Positions 52,495 through 62,176 of a stretch of 64,000 nucleotides of DNA are shown in pieces. Under the pieces are notes generated by a model. That model had not been told where the DNA came from. It did not search any database and was given only the letters and a program-made list of their open reading frames with translations. The stretch comes from an uncultured Lachnospiraceae bacterium. GTDB taxonomy: Bacteria; Bacillota; Clostridia; Lachnospirales; Lachnospiraceae. The stretch spans positions 1-64,000 of the forward strand of contig CANQTG010000001.1 in the NCBI GenBank assembly GCA_947626715.1, given 5' to 3'. The position numbers and the translations under genes are program-made. Positions within the stretch are counted from its first letter, which is position 1. Each line of letters begins with the position of its first letter.

Positions 52495-52908
52495 TTATCT
52501 CTTCTCTTTTTCCTCTAAACTCTTATTATTTTCCTTTTCTAGATCTCTAATCCTTTTTTCTAGCCTTGATATAGTTTGTATAAGCTGCCTTATTTTATTA
52601 GTTTGTTTCGAAACAATAGAAGTTAAAGATAGTAAAATACATAATATAAAAGCCGTTGCCCAAATAAACAACCCATTCATACTATTTTGAATGCCGACTA
52701 AATGATTTAAAAATACAAGCAAGTGAGAAAAAGCAATTAAAATCCCCATTACCACACCGACAAAAAGCCAAAGTAATGTATATTTTAGCGATAACATTTT
52801 ATTTTTCAAAAACACACACATCATTATAAAATAAAAGAAAACCGCAATAATCAAAACTATTCGTAATCTTTCCGGCAACATATTATGATCTCCTAATCCC
52901 AAAGCCAA
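52495..52908 (-). CDS. DUF2304-family small membrane protein
   Basis: Three TM segments plus C-terminal coiled coil (LIQTISRLEKRIRDLEKENNKSLEEKEKR), directly downstream of a DPM1-like GT2. Confidence 0.75.
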   Translation of the reverse strand: MALGLGDHNMLPERLRIVLIIAVFFYFIMMCVFLKNKMLSLKYTLLWLFVGVVMGILIAFSHLLVFLNHLVGIQNSMNGLFIWATAFILCILLSLTSIVSKQTNKIRQLIQTISRLEKRIRDLEKENNKSLEEKEKR

Positions 52909-53587
52909 GACGGCAAATAAGCAAAGCTATGCTCACTTTTATCATATAATAAACAGATTTCCACAAATTAATAGAGCTTTCCCCCGAAATACGTTCACGC
53001 ATGATAACCGGAATTTCCGTAATTTTTCCTCCATGCATAATAGCCGCCACAATAGCTTCCGGCTCCGGATAATCCTGTGGATAATCTCTAGCATATATAT
53101 GAATAAAACGCTTATTAACAGCACGGAAGCCGCTTGTAACATCTTTCACTTTTTTCCATGTGCAAAACCAGATGATCACGCTCAAGATCTTAATCCCAAG
53201 CCTTCTGATATTGGATGATTGAAAGCCCTCCTTCTCCATAAAACGGCTGCCGATCACAATATCTGCCTCTCCGCTTTCGATTTTTGGGATCATTTCTTGT
53301 ATATATTGAACATCATGCTGTCCGTCTCCATCTACCTGTATTGCGATATCATAATCATTTTCTACCGCATACTGGTAACCATTTTGCACCGTTCCGCCAA
53401 TTCCCAGATTAATCTGATGATCCAAAAAATTATAACCACTTTCCACACAAATTTTTTTTGTATTATCCTGAGACATATCATTTATTACAAGATAATCATA
53501 TTGTGGATAATTTTTTTTGATTTCTTCAACCACTCTACTTATATTTTTTTCTTCATTATAGGCGGGAACAATAATTAATACTCTCAT
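52883..53587 (-). CDS. GT2 DPM1-like glycosyltransferase
   Basis: MRVLIIVPAYNEEKNISRVVEEIKKNYPQYDYLVINDMSQDNT...VDGDGQHD...VTSGFRAVNK. Confidence 0.93.
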   Translation of the reverse strand: MRVLIIVPAYNEEKNISRVVEEIKKNYPQYDYLVINDMSQDNTKKICVESGYNFLDHQINLGIGGTVQNGYQYAVENDYDIAIQVDGDGQHDVQYIQEMIPKIESGEADIVIGSRFMEKEGFQSSNIRRLGIKILSVIIWFCTWKKVKDVTSGFRAVNKRFIHIYARDYPQDYPEPEAIVAAIMHGGKITEIPVIMRERISGESSINLWKSVYYMIKVSIALLICRLGFGIRRS

Positions 53588-55464
53588 TTCAATTTATCTC
53601 TTCTCAGTTCAACAATCTGGTAACCGCCTACATAAGCGATCTCCGCGTCTTGAAAAATTATGGGTATTTTTTCTTCTTCTGAATAAACAATATAATCCGT
53701 ATCCAAATAATAAATAATTTCTGAAAATCTAGGATTTCTGTCCAGCTCGTGAGTATAAATACTTTGGTAAAAGGAATAATATGTATACTCAAAATCCCCT
53801 ATTTTTTCAGAAGAAGATCTCATTGAGCATGGATATATAATATTAGAGGAATATTGTCTCAAATAATGTCCTAAATCTTCTGGCGCTATTACTCTTATTT
53901 CCGAGCGCATTCCATTATCAAGCATATAATCTGCTACTTCTATTATATTTCCATCTAATTTATATTGATTTGTAGCCTTTTCTACATCACGAAAAATGGA
54001 CCACTGTGGCGTTCCCCACACATACAATAAGAGAGCGCCAATGACTACAATAATTTTTCTGTTTTGATTCAGTGTTAAAACCGTCTCTGAAATCGCATAT
54101 GCTATCATGTACAGAATCGGTATACACCAAAACAATCTATAATAAACCACTTGCGACGTTATATAATTGGATATTATATTATAAAAAAAAGGATTTAGAA
54201 AAATCAACCATAACACAAAACAGCCTTTCCCAAAAACGCATTTATTAATAGTATTTTTTCCAAAAATAATATAAATAAAACTTAATATCCACAAGAGAAT
54301 CAAAGGCGTCATTTGAAAAAATTTCTGCATCCAATATCCCCATGTAATATCAGGATCAATCCCTAGCATCCCCGCCCGAATTCCCTTGGAGAATATTTGA
54401 TATAAAATCATAACGGCAAATACACCAACAAATGCCACTACCCCTCCTATATAAGGAAGCAGTTTTTTTACCTTTTTCCAGCCAATTCTAAACAAATATG
54501 GCAGTCCGTATACGAAACAAAATATCGGTGCTAAAATAAGTCCTACAATTTCACATTCCACACATGCTAATATAATAATAAGATTATATATCCAATACGA
54601 TATTTTATATATATAGTCTTCTTCTTGATAAAGATACAAAATACTATCCAGTAAGCAAAAAAGTAAAATATTTAATACCGCGACTCCGTACCACGGATAC
54701 TTGACAATCCAAAACTCCCCCCAAATATCAGACTTATTTACAACAGACCACATTGCCAATAAGCAATATACAAGTAAAAACCAGAATTTTTGATGTTCAT
54801 TCTTATTAATTTTATTTGCCAATGAAATTGTTACACACATCCATATAATAATTAAAGTCACTCCAAAAGCAGAATGAGCTAATGTAGTGGGACTTATTCC
54901 AAAACTATCCGCCCAATATGCTATATATATCGGCCAAGACGAGATATCAGCACGTGAAAATAAACTTGTTTCATTTAATCCATTGCTCGCTTCTGTAAAT
55001 GTTGGATTTAAATCATTCCTAACAATAGCCGTTGCTGCCTTAGTGAGATAATAACTATCATCAGTATTTCCTCTATACTTCAAGAAAAAAGCATTAAAAA
55101 TGAAAACAAAAATAAGTAATACAACAAAAATATATTTTGCAGGATAATGATAATTCATTATAATATGATTCGCTATACGCTTTTTTTTAAAGAACAAATA
55201 TACTCCAATAAACATCGATAGAAAAAGCGCTATGTCATAAAGGTGCTTTAATACGTTAAAGGTGCAGGAGCTCTTCCATGCAAACAACCAAATCACTTGA
55301 AATAATGCCATCGAGTAAAAAAAACCTCTATATATATAGCTAAAACATCTGCCTGACATATTTAAGATCTCTGATATAAAATATCCAAGCGCCATCAATA
55401 TCAAAGGGTATAATAAGATAAATGAGTATACCCCCATTGGCACATCTTTAATATATCTTAACAT
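53584..55464 (-). CDS. DUF6077-like multi-TM protein (GT-C-type candidate), full length
   Basis: 626 aa, many TM segments; YRGNTDDSYYLTKAATAIVRNDLNPTFTEASNG; colinear with the split pair at 1536-3454. Confidence 0.7.
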   Translation of the reverse strand: MLRYIKDVPMGVYSFILLYPLILMALGYFISEILNMSGRCFSYIYRGFFYSMALFQVIWLFAWKSSCTFNVLKHLYDIALFLSMFIGVYLFFKKKRIANHIIMNYHYPAKYIFVVLLIFVFIFNAFFLKYRGNTDDSYYLTKAATAIVRNDLNPTFTEASNGLNETSLFSRADISSWPIYIAYWADSFGISPTTLAHSAFGVTLIIIWMCVTISLANKINKNEHQKFWFLLVYCLLAMWSVVNKSDIWGEFWIVKYPWYGVAVLNILLFCLLDSILYLYQEEDYIYKISYWIYNLIIILACVECEIVGLILAPIFCFVYGLPYLFRIGWKKVKKLLPYIGGVVAFVGVFAVMILYQIFSKGIRAGMLGIDPDITWGYWMQKFFQMTPLILLWILSFIYIIFGKNTINKCVFGKGCFVLWLIFLNPFFYNIISNYITSQVVYYRLFWCIPILYMIAYAISETVLTLNQNRKIIVVIGALLLYVWGTPQWSIFRDVEKATNQYKLDGNIIEVADYMLDNGMRSEIRVIAPEDLGHYLRQYSSNIIYPCSMRSSSEKIGDFEYTYYSFYQSIYTHELDRNPRFSEIIYYLDTDYIVYSEEEKIPIIFQDAEIAYVGGYQIVELRRDKLK

Positions 55465-55502
55465 CTATTATATAAACCTCCTGCATTCGCCAACAAAAAT
55501 AT

Positions 55503-55763
55503 TTATATTACATAGCCGCTTCTTAAAATAATTCCAGCCAGCTTTTTATTATCTATACTGTAACACATAATCATTTCGATATTTTCTTTTATCTTGATTC
55601 TAAGGCTTCCATGCAACAGAAAATATAATTCATTTATAAATCTATTCTCATCACTGCCTATACGCAACAATTCTCCTCTTCTAAAAGCATCTGTATTTAT
55701 TATATTATAAATTTTTCCCCTTAACAACTGCCCTTCCTTCAACAATTTCGTAAATTGTATCAC
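55503..55763 (-). CDS. Hypothetical small ORF (86 aa), overlaps the ABC gene 3' end
   Basis: ORF only; no recognisable family; may be spurious or a remnant. Confidence 0.2.
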   Translation of the reverse strand: MIQFTKLLKEGQLLRGKIYNIINTDAFRRGELLRIGSDENRFINELYFLLHGSLRIKIKENIEMIMCYSIDNKKLAGIILRSGYVI

Positions 55764-57537
55764 AGTTTTGAATTGTATTCAACCTATGTGCTACTATAAT
55801 CAAAGTAAGCTTCCCTTGTAAGCTATCAATGGCCTCCATAACGGCAGTCTCAGTTTCCATATCAAGCGCTGCCGTTGCTTCATCCAGTATGAGAATTTCC
55901 GGCTTATGATAAAGTGCTCTGGCAATAGCAATACGCTGTTTCTGACCTCCAGAAAATCTTATTCCCCGCTCCCCAACAACTGTTTCTAAACCATCTGGTA
56001 AGCTCTCAATAAACTCTTTTAATTGGGCTTGTCTCAACGCCTCCCAAATGTCATCATCATCTATCTCGCTTTTCGGGATTCCAAACGCTATATTGTTTCT
56101 AATAGTATCATCCAGTAAAAACACTGCTTGAGGAACATATCCCACTATATCTGCCCACATCTCAGGAACAGTAGATATATCTATTCCATCTATCATAATA
56201 GCTCCGCGTTGAGGAAGCAATAGTCCTAAAATTATATCCAATAACGTAGTTTTTCCAGCTCCTGACACCCCTATAAAGCCAACCGACTCCCCTTTTTCAA
56301 TCGTTATAGAAACGTCTTCCAATACTGCTTTTGTTTGATTTTTATACTTCCATTCCACATGATTAATTATTATACTTTTCTTAAAAGTTAATACTTTTTT
56401 TTGTTTTACAGAAGAAATGTCAAAATCAATATTATCTATCTGGCTTTCTTTTGATCCATTTGTCTCTTTCACATTTTGATATACATTAGCCAAACAAGCT
56501 CTATAATATACAATATCCGTCAAACGGCTTGAAATTTTCCCTATGGAGGGAAAAAGTTTGAACGCAGCCATTGCAAAAGCTCCTAACACGGGAACAAAAT
56601 TAGACATATTCTCCGGCGAGACCACCAAGCGTATACATACAATTCCAATTATTCCGCTTACGCACACCCCTTCAGTAATACGATCCGGGCTATTAGAAAT
56701 AGTGCCATTTATCTTGGAAATTTTTCTTTCCATCTCCGAAATTGTCTTGTATTCTCCGATAAAGAATTTCTTCTTTTGCATAACATATATTTCTTTAATA
56801 CCTGTTATCATTTGAAATATTGTTTTACTTTTTAATGCGCCTATCTCGCGGTATTTTCTTCCAATTTTCTTCATTATTGGCTTAAAGCCAAATACTATTC
56901 CTGCCGATACGATCGCCATCACTATTAAAACTCCAACAGCTATTACAAAATCTTCTACAAACAAAAAAGTACCGATCAATAGAATAGTAAATACTTCCGT
57001 CAGTATTTGTAATAAATCCGACAATATTGCATATACTCCATTTATATCTCCCGTACAGCCTCTAAGTACCTCAGAACTGTTAATATCCAAATAATATTCA
57101 TACGGCCGTCTCATATACGATTCCAACATATTATTAGAAATTTCCATTTGAATTCTTGAGCTAAAGGCGTACTGCATATAATAAGAAAAAATCATATATA
57201 AATTTTTAAATATATATATAAAAATTAATCCTATTCCCATTCCCAAAAGCAGCGAAGAAGCAGAATCCAGATCAAATATATATATTAGCTTTTCTGCCAG
57301 CCAATAATTCTCCGCTCGTTCTGGATCTACTACTGCTTGTATAAAAGGAACTATCGCTGTTACTCCCAACAGTTCCAAGAGAGAGCTTATTAAAATCGTT
57401 AGCAAAACTAATATCATTCTTCCTTTCTGCTTTCTGTTTAAAATATAGTTTAATTCCCTTATTATTTGTAATAGATTTGAAAAATTACTCTTCATTTTAT
57501 TTCTTGTATGATGTTTTATAAAAGCACAAAGCACCAT
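55705..57537 (-). CDS. ABC transporter, fused TMD-NBD (PglK/MsbA-like)
   Basis: GVSGAGKTTLLDIILGLL, FSGGQKQRIAIARAL, EILILDEATAALD. Confidence 0.94.
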   Translation of the reverse strand: MVLCAFIKHHTRNKMKSNFSNLLQIIRELNYILNRKQKGRMILVLLTILISSLLELLGVTAIVPFIQAVVDPERAENYWLAEKLIYIFDLDSASSLLLGMGIGLIFIYIFKNLYMIFSYYMQYAFSSRIQMEISNNMLESYMRRPYEYYLDINSSEVLRGCTGDINGVYAILSDLLQILTEVFTILLIGTFLFVEDFVIAVGVLIVMAIVSAGIVFGFKPIMKKIGRKYREIGALKSKTIFQMITGIKEIYVMQKKKFFIGEYKTISEMERKISKINGTISNSPDRITEGVCVSGIIGIVCIRLVVSPENMSNFVPVLGAFAMAAFKLFPSIGKISSRLTDIVYYRACLANVYQNVKETNGSKESQIDNIDFDISSVKQKKVLTFKKSIIINHVEWKYKNQTKAVLEDVSITIEKGESVGFIGVSGAGKTTLLDIILGLLLPQRGAIMIDGIDISTVPEMWADIVGYVPQAVFLLDDTIRNNIAFGIPKSEIDDDDIWEALRQAQLKEFIESLPDGLETVVGERGIRFSGGQKQRIAIARALYHKPEILILDEATAALDMETETAVMEAIDSLQGKLTLIIVAHRLNTIQNCDTIYEIVEGRAVVKGKNL

Positions 57538-57560
57538 ATTCCCTTCCTTATTTTAATATT

Positions 57561-57590
57561 ACGACACTATATTCATTAATATATTGTCGT
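57561..57590. repeat. 30-bp near-perfect palindrome
   Basis: ACGACAcTATATTcattAATATAtTGTCGT between the GT6 gene and the ABC gene. Confidence 0.75.
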
Positions 57591-57620
57591 TTTCCATACC
57601 TCACTTGTTATTATTTTAAT

Positions 57621-58373
57621 CTATCCGTCTTTTCTCACTTCATCTATACCTCTCAATTTATTATATCCACCCCATTTTCTCTTATCTAGCATGATTATCT
57701 TTTTTTCAAATGGCAATTTACTATCTTCTGGAAATAAATATGCCGGCGAAATAATCTTGTATTTTATTTCACTTTCATGTTCATAAATATACTTATTTAA
57801 ATGACTTTCATCATGCCACTTTGCAATTATATTACGCTCCAAATCTATTATGATATTTTTAGATAACTCTTCCATTAATGCAATATACTCATTTGCTTTT
57901 CCTCCATTAAACCCACCCGCAAAATAAGCTTCGCCCTCACCCATAGGTATATACGCTTTAGATAATGGGTTTCTATCATATGTAAAATCATACGCTGTTC
58001 TATCAAAAGGGCCCGGGGACAATGTCACGAAAAGACTTTCTTTTCCGGTTGGCAATATTTCTTTCTCTTCAATTTTTTCTTGAACAATTAAATTTGCATT
58101 CATAAATATTATATAATCATACATTTTTAATTCATCTTTTATCCTTAAAAAATATTCATAGCGATTTAACGTCGGAAAAGGCCAAGGCTCTTTTTTTTGA
58201 TAGCAGGGATGTACTTTTTCAATTATATTATTCATTATCACAGCATTATCTGTAAAAACATAATAATGTTTTTCTGAATTTATAAGAAAATTTTTTTCCG
58301 TATTTTTATAAAAAAGCGGCCAAAAAATTGCATATTCTCCAGTACATACATATAAGATCGCCACTTTACTCAT
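57621..58373 (-). CDS. GT6 family glycosyltransferase (ABO / alpha-1,3-Gal(NAc)T-like)
   Basis: YDYIIFMNANLIVQ (NxN in place of DxD, as in bacterial GT6), YFAGGFNGGKANEYIALMEELSKNI, IIAKWHDESHLNKYIYEHE, ISPAYLFPE. Confidence 0.9.
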   Translation of the reverse strand: MSKVAILYVCTGEYAIFWPLFYKNTEKNFLINSEKHYYVFTDNAVIMNNIIEKVHPCYQKKEPWPFPTLNRYEYFLRIKDELKMYDYIIFMNANLIVQEKIEEKEILPTGKESLFVTLSPGPFDRTAYDFTYDRNPLSKAYIPMGEGEAYFAGGFNGGKANEYIALMEELSKNIIIDLERNIIAKWHDESHLNKYIYEHESEIKYKIISPAYLFPEDSKLPFEKKIIMLDKRKWGGYNKLRGIDEVRKDG

Positions 58374-59202
58374 TTTTTATAATCCTCCTTATTTTCCTTA
58401 TATACTTAGAAGCTTTCAATTTTATGTATCTAAAAAAGACTATCTCCGGTTCACCTAGCCACTCAATATAATATTTTATTGTGATCCTCAGTCTCTCATC
58501 TTTTTTTAAACCATTTCTCCATTTTCTAAAATCAGTATTAATCAACCTTTTTAATTTCATTGAAATATGCCTTTCTCCCACCCCATAACACCTTATAAGC
58601 GGATTTGATAGATATGCTATTTTTGTATAACAACATGCCCTCAGTAAAAAGGCCAAGGCTTCAGCTCCCTGTACGGAAGGAAAGTTTCCGCATTTGAAAG
58701 CAAGCGAAGAATGTATCAGCAATGAGCTGAAAAAAATCAGACGATTATGTAACAAATCCACAATACTGTAAGTGCCTGTAGGAAGATATCTGTCATAAAC
58801 ATTAGGTGGAACATTCTTAGATTTTTTATCCACATGTACATTTGTACAATTTATCTGTACTTCGTAATGGAGACAGGAAAATATTTGAGCTTCTAATTTT
58901 GCTGCCAGCCATTTATCTCCACATTCTAAAAAAGCTATCCATTCTCCATGTGAATTTTTTATACCATGATTCACATATTCGCTTTTTTTCCAATCATTAT
59001 CACACGGCACGTATTTAACTCTATCATCTTCCCCTATTAATATTTCTATCTTCTTATTTACATGTGGATCCAGTCGATTAGCGCATAATAAAACTTCCAA
59101 AGAAACAACCGTTTGTTTTAGCACGCTTCTAACACTATCTTCCAGCAACTCAATATCTTTATCTACTAATACAATAACTGAAACCAAGCATCTATTCTCC
59201 AC
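58366..59202 (-). CDS. GT2 family glycosyltransferase
   Basis: LVSVIVLVDKDIELLEDSVRSVLKQTVVSLEVLLCANR...GEWIAFLECGDKWLAAKLEAQ. Confidence 0.8.
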   Translation of the reverse strand: MENRCLVSVIVLVDKDIELLEDSVRSVLKQTVVSLEVLLCANRLDPHVNKKIEILIGEDDRVKYVPCDNDWKKSEYVNHGIKNSHGEWIAFLECGDKWLAAKLEAQIFSCLHYEVQINCTNVHVDKKSKNVPPNVYDRYLPTGTYSIVDLLHNRLIFFSSLLIHSSLAFKCGNFPSVQGAEALAFLLRACCYTKIAYLSNPLIRCYGVGERHISMKLKRLINTDFRKWRNGLKKDERLRITIKYYIEWLGEPEIVFFRYIKLKASKYIRKIRRIIKNE

Positions 59203-60169
59203 CCAGTTTTTCCCCCTTTAACTTTCCATATAATTCTATAAATTTACGGATTCCTATCATTTTTGAAATTGCAAAAATCATTTTATCTTTCCAATAATTA
59301 CTATATTTAAAATAATCAAGATATTTTTCAGCTTCGTTTATCCATCGTGTTGCATCTTCAATATCATATATAAAAACCGCTTCTAAACAAACTTCTCTAA
59401 TAAGATTCGCATATAATGTATACAACTGATTTTTTAATATAGGATTTATCTCACGCGTCTTGAAATAGTTTGTCCAGTCCTCCAGATTTCTCCATCTATC
59501 ATCATATCGCTTAGGATTATATGAATGTATTATAGAACCGCTTCGTACTCTGTAATAATAATAAGGTTCCATTCCACATACTTTTTTTGCTTCTATAATA
59601 ATTTTATCGATTAATTGGAAGTCTTCCGCCAATCGATTTAATTTAAATTGAAAATTTTTCTCCTGCCAAAAACTACGTCGAAAAATTTTCCCCGCAGCCG
59701 ACCAATTCGCTCTGATTTTGGTTGTTTCCAAAAGAGCTTCTTCTCCCGTCTTACCATCGAATAATGATCTGTCAAGTCTTTTATCCAAAACGATTTGGCT
59801 TTGCTCAACTTTATAAATTCCCTCGGATAAAATAACATCCGGATCATATAATTCAATATTTTCTGAGGCTTTCTCAAGCGCCCATTCTTCAATATAATCA
59901 TCCGAATCTATAAATAAAAGATATTTCCCGCCAGCGCTTCCAATACCGCAATTTCTCGCATCTGATAAACCGCCATTATTTTTATGTATAATTTTTATTT
60001 GAGAATATTTTTGTGCATAAATATCACATATACTACCGCTTTCATCAGTAGAGCCATCATCTATTAAAATCAGTTCATAATTGTCACAACTTTGTCTTAA
60101 TATACTCTCAATACAGTCTTTTAACCAAGCAGCAACATTATATACTGGTACGATTATACTAAAGAGCAT
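59192..60169 (-). CDS. GT2 family glycosyltransferase
   Basis: MLFSIIVPVYNVAAWLKDCIESILRQSCDNYELILIDDGSTDESGSICD...FIDSDDYIE. Confidence 0.95.
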   Translation of the reverse strand: MLFSIIVPVYNVAAWLKDCIESILRQSCDNYELILIDDGSTDESGSICDIYAQKYSQIKIIHKNNGGLSDARNCGIGSAGGKYLLFIDSDDYIEEWALEKASENIELYDPDVILSEGIYKVEQSQIVLDKRLDRSLFDGKTGEEALLETTKIRANWSAAGKIFRRSFWQEKNFQFKLNRLAEDFQLIDKIIIEAKKVCGMEPYYYYRVRSGSIIHSYNPKRYDDRWRNLEDWTNYFKTREINPILKNQLYTLYANLIREVCLEAVFIYDIEDATRWINEAEKYLDYFKYSNYWKDKMIFAISKMIGIRKFIELYGKLKGEKLGGE

Positions 60170-60193
60170 CCTTCCCTCCTGATTTTTAACACT

Positions 60194-61045
60194 TTACATT
60201 CTTATCCAATTCCCACATTTAATATCTGGACATTCAGCCATATTTTGCCACTGTTTAGGTGCTATTACTATTTTCCGGGGATTTTGATTCAACCATGAAG
60301 CCCACCAGCTAAAACTACTATTGGCAATAATATTATGCTTACAATTTGCCATTAATTTCATATCATGAATGCTGCTCACTGCATCTCCTAACTCTACAAA
60401 AAATACATTTTCAAAAGCCCCCATAAATTGTTTGCTCCATTTCATATCATCGGAAAATACATAGTATTGGGGATTTTCCATCCTTTTCTCTATATAGTGA
60501 ATCGCATTCTGATAATACTCTTTTGTACATATACCCCCATATTTGCTTATATTTTCTAAATAATCTCCTCTTCGAATATGGACGCTGACAGAATCACCCT
60601 CCCTAATTCTATGTAAAATATCATCTTCTTCACGCGTCACAGATTCTGGAAAGGTAAAATCTTCCAATAATTCACCTCTAATATCTATGAAATACTTCTC
60701 GCTTTGCCAATAACCCTCTAATAATGCACACCTTTTATTAAACACCTCCGACAGATATACGCTTGGGACATGTTCTATATATAATAATTCATTAAATCCT
60801 ATATGCTTTTCAAGCCATCTAATCAATGAATTGTCTCTTAATTTTTTTTCTAATTCAGAACACGTCCGCAACTTTATTGGGAAATACTTTAACTCCAATT
60901 TACGAGATTCATTCACATTTTCATCAAAAAATCTCCAAATATCTACTTTAACTTTAGGATAACGTTTCTGCAATTTACGGTACAATGCATACTGAAACAT
61001 TTGATTTCCCAATCCACCATATATTTTTACTATAGGCATCCACAA
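60194..61045 (-). CDS. GT11 alpha-1,2-fucosyltransferase
   Basis: VKIYGGLGNQMFQYALYRKLQKRYP, DSVSVHIRRGDYL, YYVFSDDMKW, HNIIANSSFSWWASWLN. Confidence 0.94.
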   Translation of the reverse strand: MWMPIVKIYGGLGNQMFQYALYRKLQKRYPKVKVDIWRFFDENVNESRKLELKYFPIKLRTCSELEKKLRDNSLIRWLEKHIGFNELLYIEHVPSVYLSEVFNKRCALLEGYWQSEKYFIDIRGELLEDFTFPESVTREEDDILHRIREGDSVSVHIRRGDYLENISKYGGICTKEYYQNAIHYIEKRMENPQYYVFSDDMKWSKQFMGAFENVFFVELGDAVSSIHDMKLMANCKHNIIANSSFSWWASWLNQNPRKIVIAPKQWQNMAECPDIKCGNWIRM

Positions 61046-61056
61046 TATCTCCTTTG

Positions 61057-62175
61057 CTAAAATTCAAATCCTTTCATTTCTATCAGCCATTTCCTTTTCA
61101 TCCTATGCTTATAAAATATATCCTTTATATATCTCCAAGACTGTGGAAGTATAATTTTTATAATATTTGTAAACATATATTGATCCATTAATATTTTCTT
61201 CCCTTGGGGTCTATTTATTTTATACAATGATTTTCTTAACCACCAAAAAAACAATTCTTGCTTATACGTATCGGGATCATATATCTGGTTCCGATCGTTA
61301 GCACTAACTAACAAACGGATTAAGTTTATATTTTCCTCCACATTTCCATATATTTCTACATCACGCATATGTGTGTATAACTCTTTCTGCCTCTCTGTGC
61401 TATCAGGCAATAGTCGGGTCATACATCTAATCTTTGTTACATCTGCAAAATTTCTTTGCTCCTGCTGTTGAATATTACTAATTCGATTCCCATAAATCCT
61501 TGATATAAATAGCACCTCTTGTTGACAATACAATTTCCCATGTTCGATACATCTAACCCACATATTATAATCTTGTGCTATTTTTATATCTTCAGCATAT
61601 TTAATACCATTATCCTCTAAAAATTTTTTTCGAAACATAACTGTCGGATGAGCAAATTCAATATTGGAAAAAGAGAGTCTTATTCTAATTCTTTCCTGCG
61701 CAAATTCTCTATAAACACCGGTAAATTGAGATTTACGCGCAAATTCCTCTCGTAATGGAACAATATCTTTTCCACTATATAAAAAAGAAACACAAGCTAA
61801 TACATCAATTTCTTCATGACTATTCATATATAAGACTTGTCTTTTAATACGATTTTTAAAGCAAATATCGTCCGCATCCATTCGCGCAACATAATCCCCT
61901 TTTGCCTCCTGCAAAGCAATATTCAAAGTAACTGTCAGTCCTTTATTTTGGGTATTTCTAATAAGACGAATCCTGTTATCCTCATATTTTATTTTTCTTT
62001 CATGTCGATAATCCATCAGAAATTTTGAACACCAGTCGTCAGAAGCATCATCAACTATAATAAATTCTATATTACTATAACTCTGATCTAATATACTATC
62101 CATCGCAATACGCAAGTATTCAGTTTTTGTATTATATACACCCATAATAATTGAGACAAGAGGTTCGTTTTTCAT
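61057..62175 (-). CDS. GT2 family glycosyltransferase
   Basis: PLVSIIMGVYNTKTEYLRIAMDSILDQSYSNIEFIIVDDASDD...VARMDADDICFKNRI. Confidence 0.93.
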   Translation of the reverse strand: MKNEPLVSIIMGVYNTKTEYLRIAMDSILDQSYSNIEFIIVDDASDDWCSKFLMDYRHERKIKYEDNRIRLIRNTQNKGLTVTLNIALQEAKGDYVARMDADDICFKNRIKRQVLYMNSHEEIDVLACVSFLYSGKDIVPLREEFARKSQFTGVYREFAQERIRIRLSFSNIEFAHPTVMFRKKFLEDNGIKYAEDIKIAQDYNMWVRCIEHGKLYCQQEVLFISRIYGNRISNIQQQEQRNFADVTKIRCMTRLLPDSTERQKELYTHMRDVEIYGNVEENINLIRLLVSANDRNQIYDPDTYKQELFFWWLRKSLYKINRPQGKKILMDQYMFTNIIKIILPQSWRYIKDIFYKHRMKRKWLIEMKGFEF

Positions 62176-62176
62176 T

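Noticed and set aside
58191-58198. A8 tract (coding strand) in the GT6 gene
   Set aside because: In frame and expected in AT-rich sequence; noted only as a possible slippage site.
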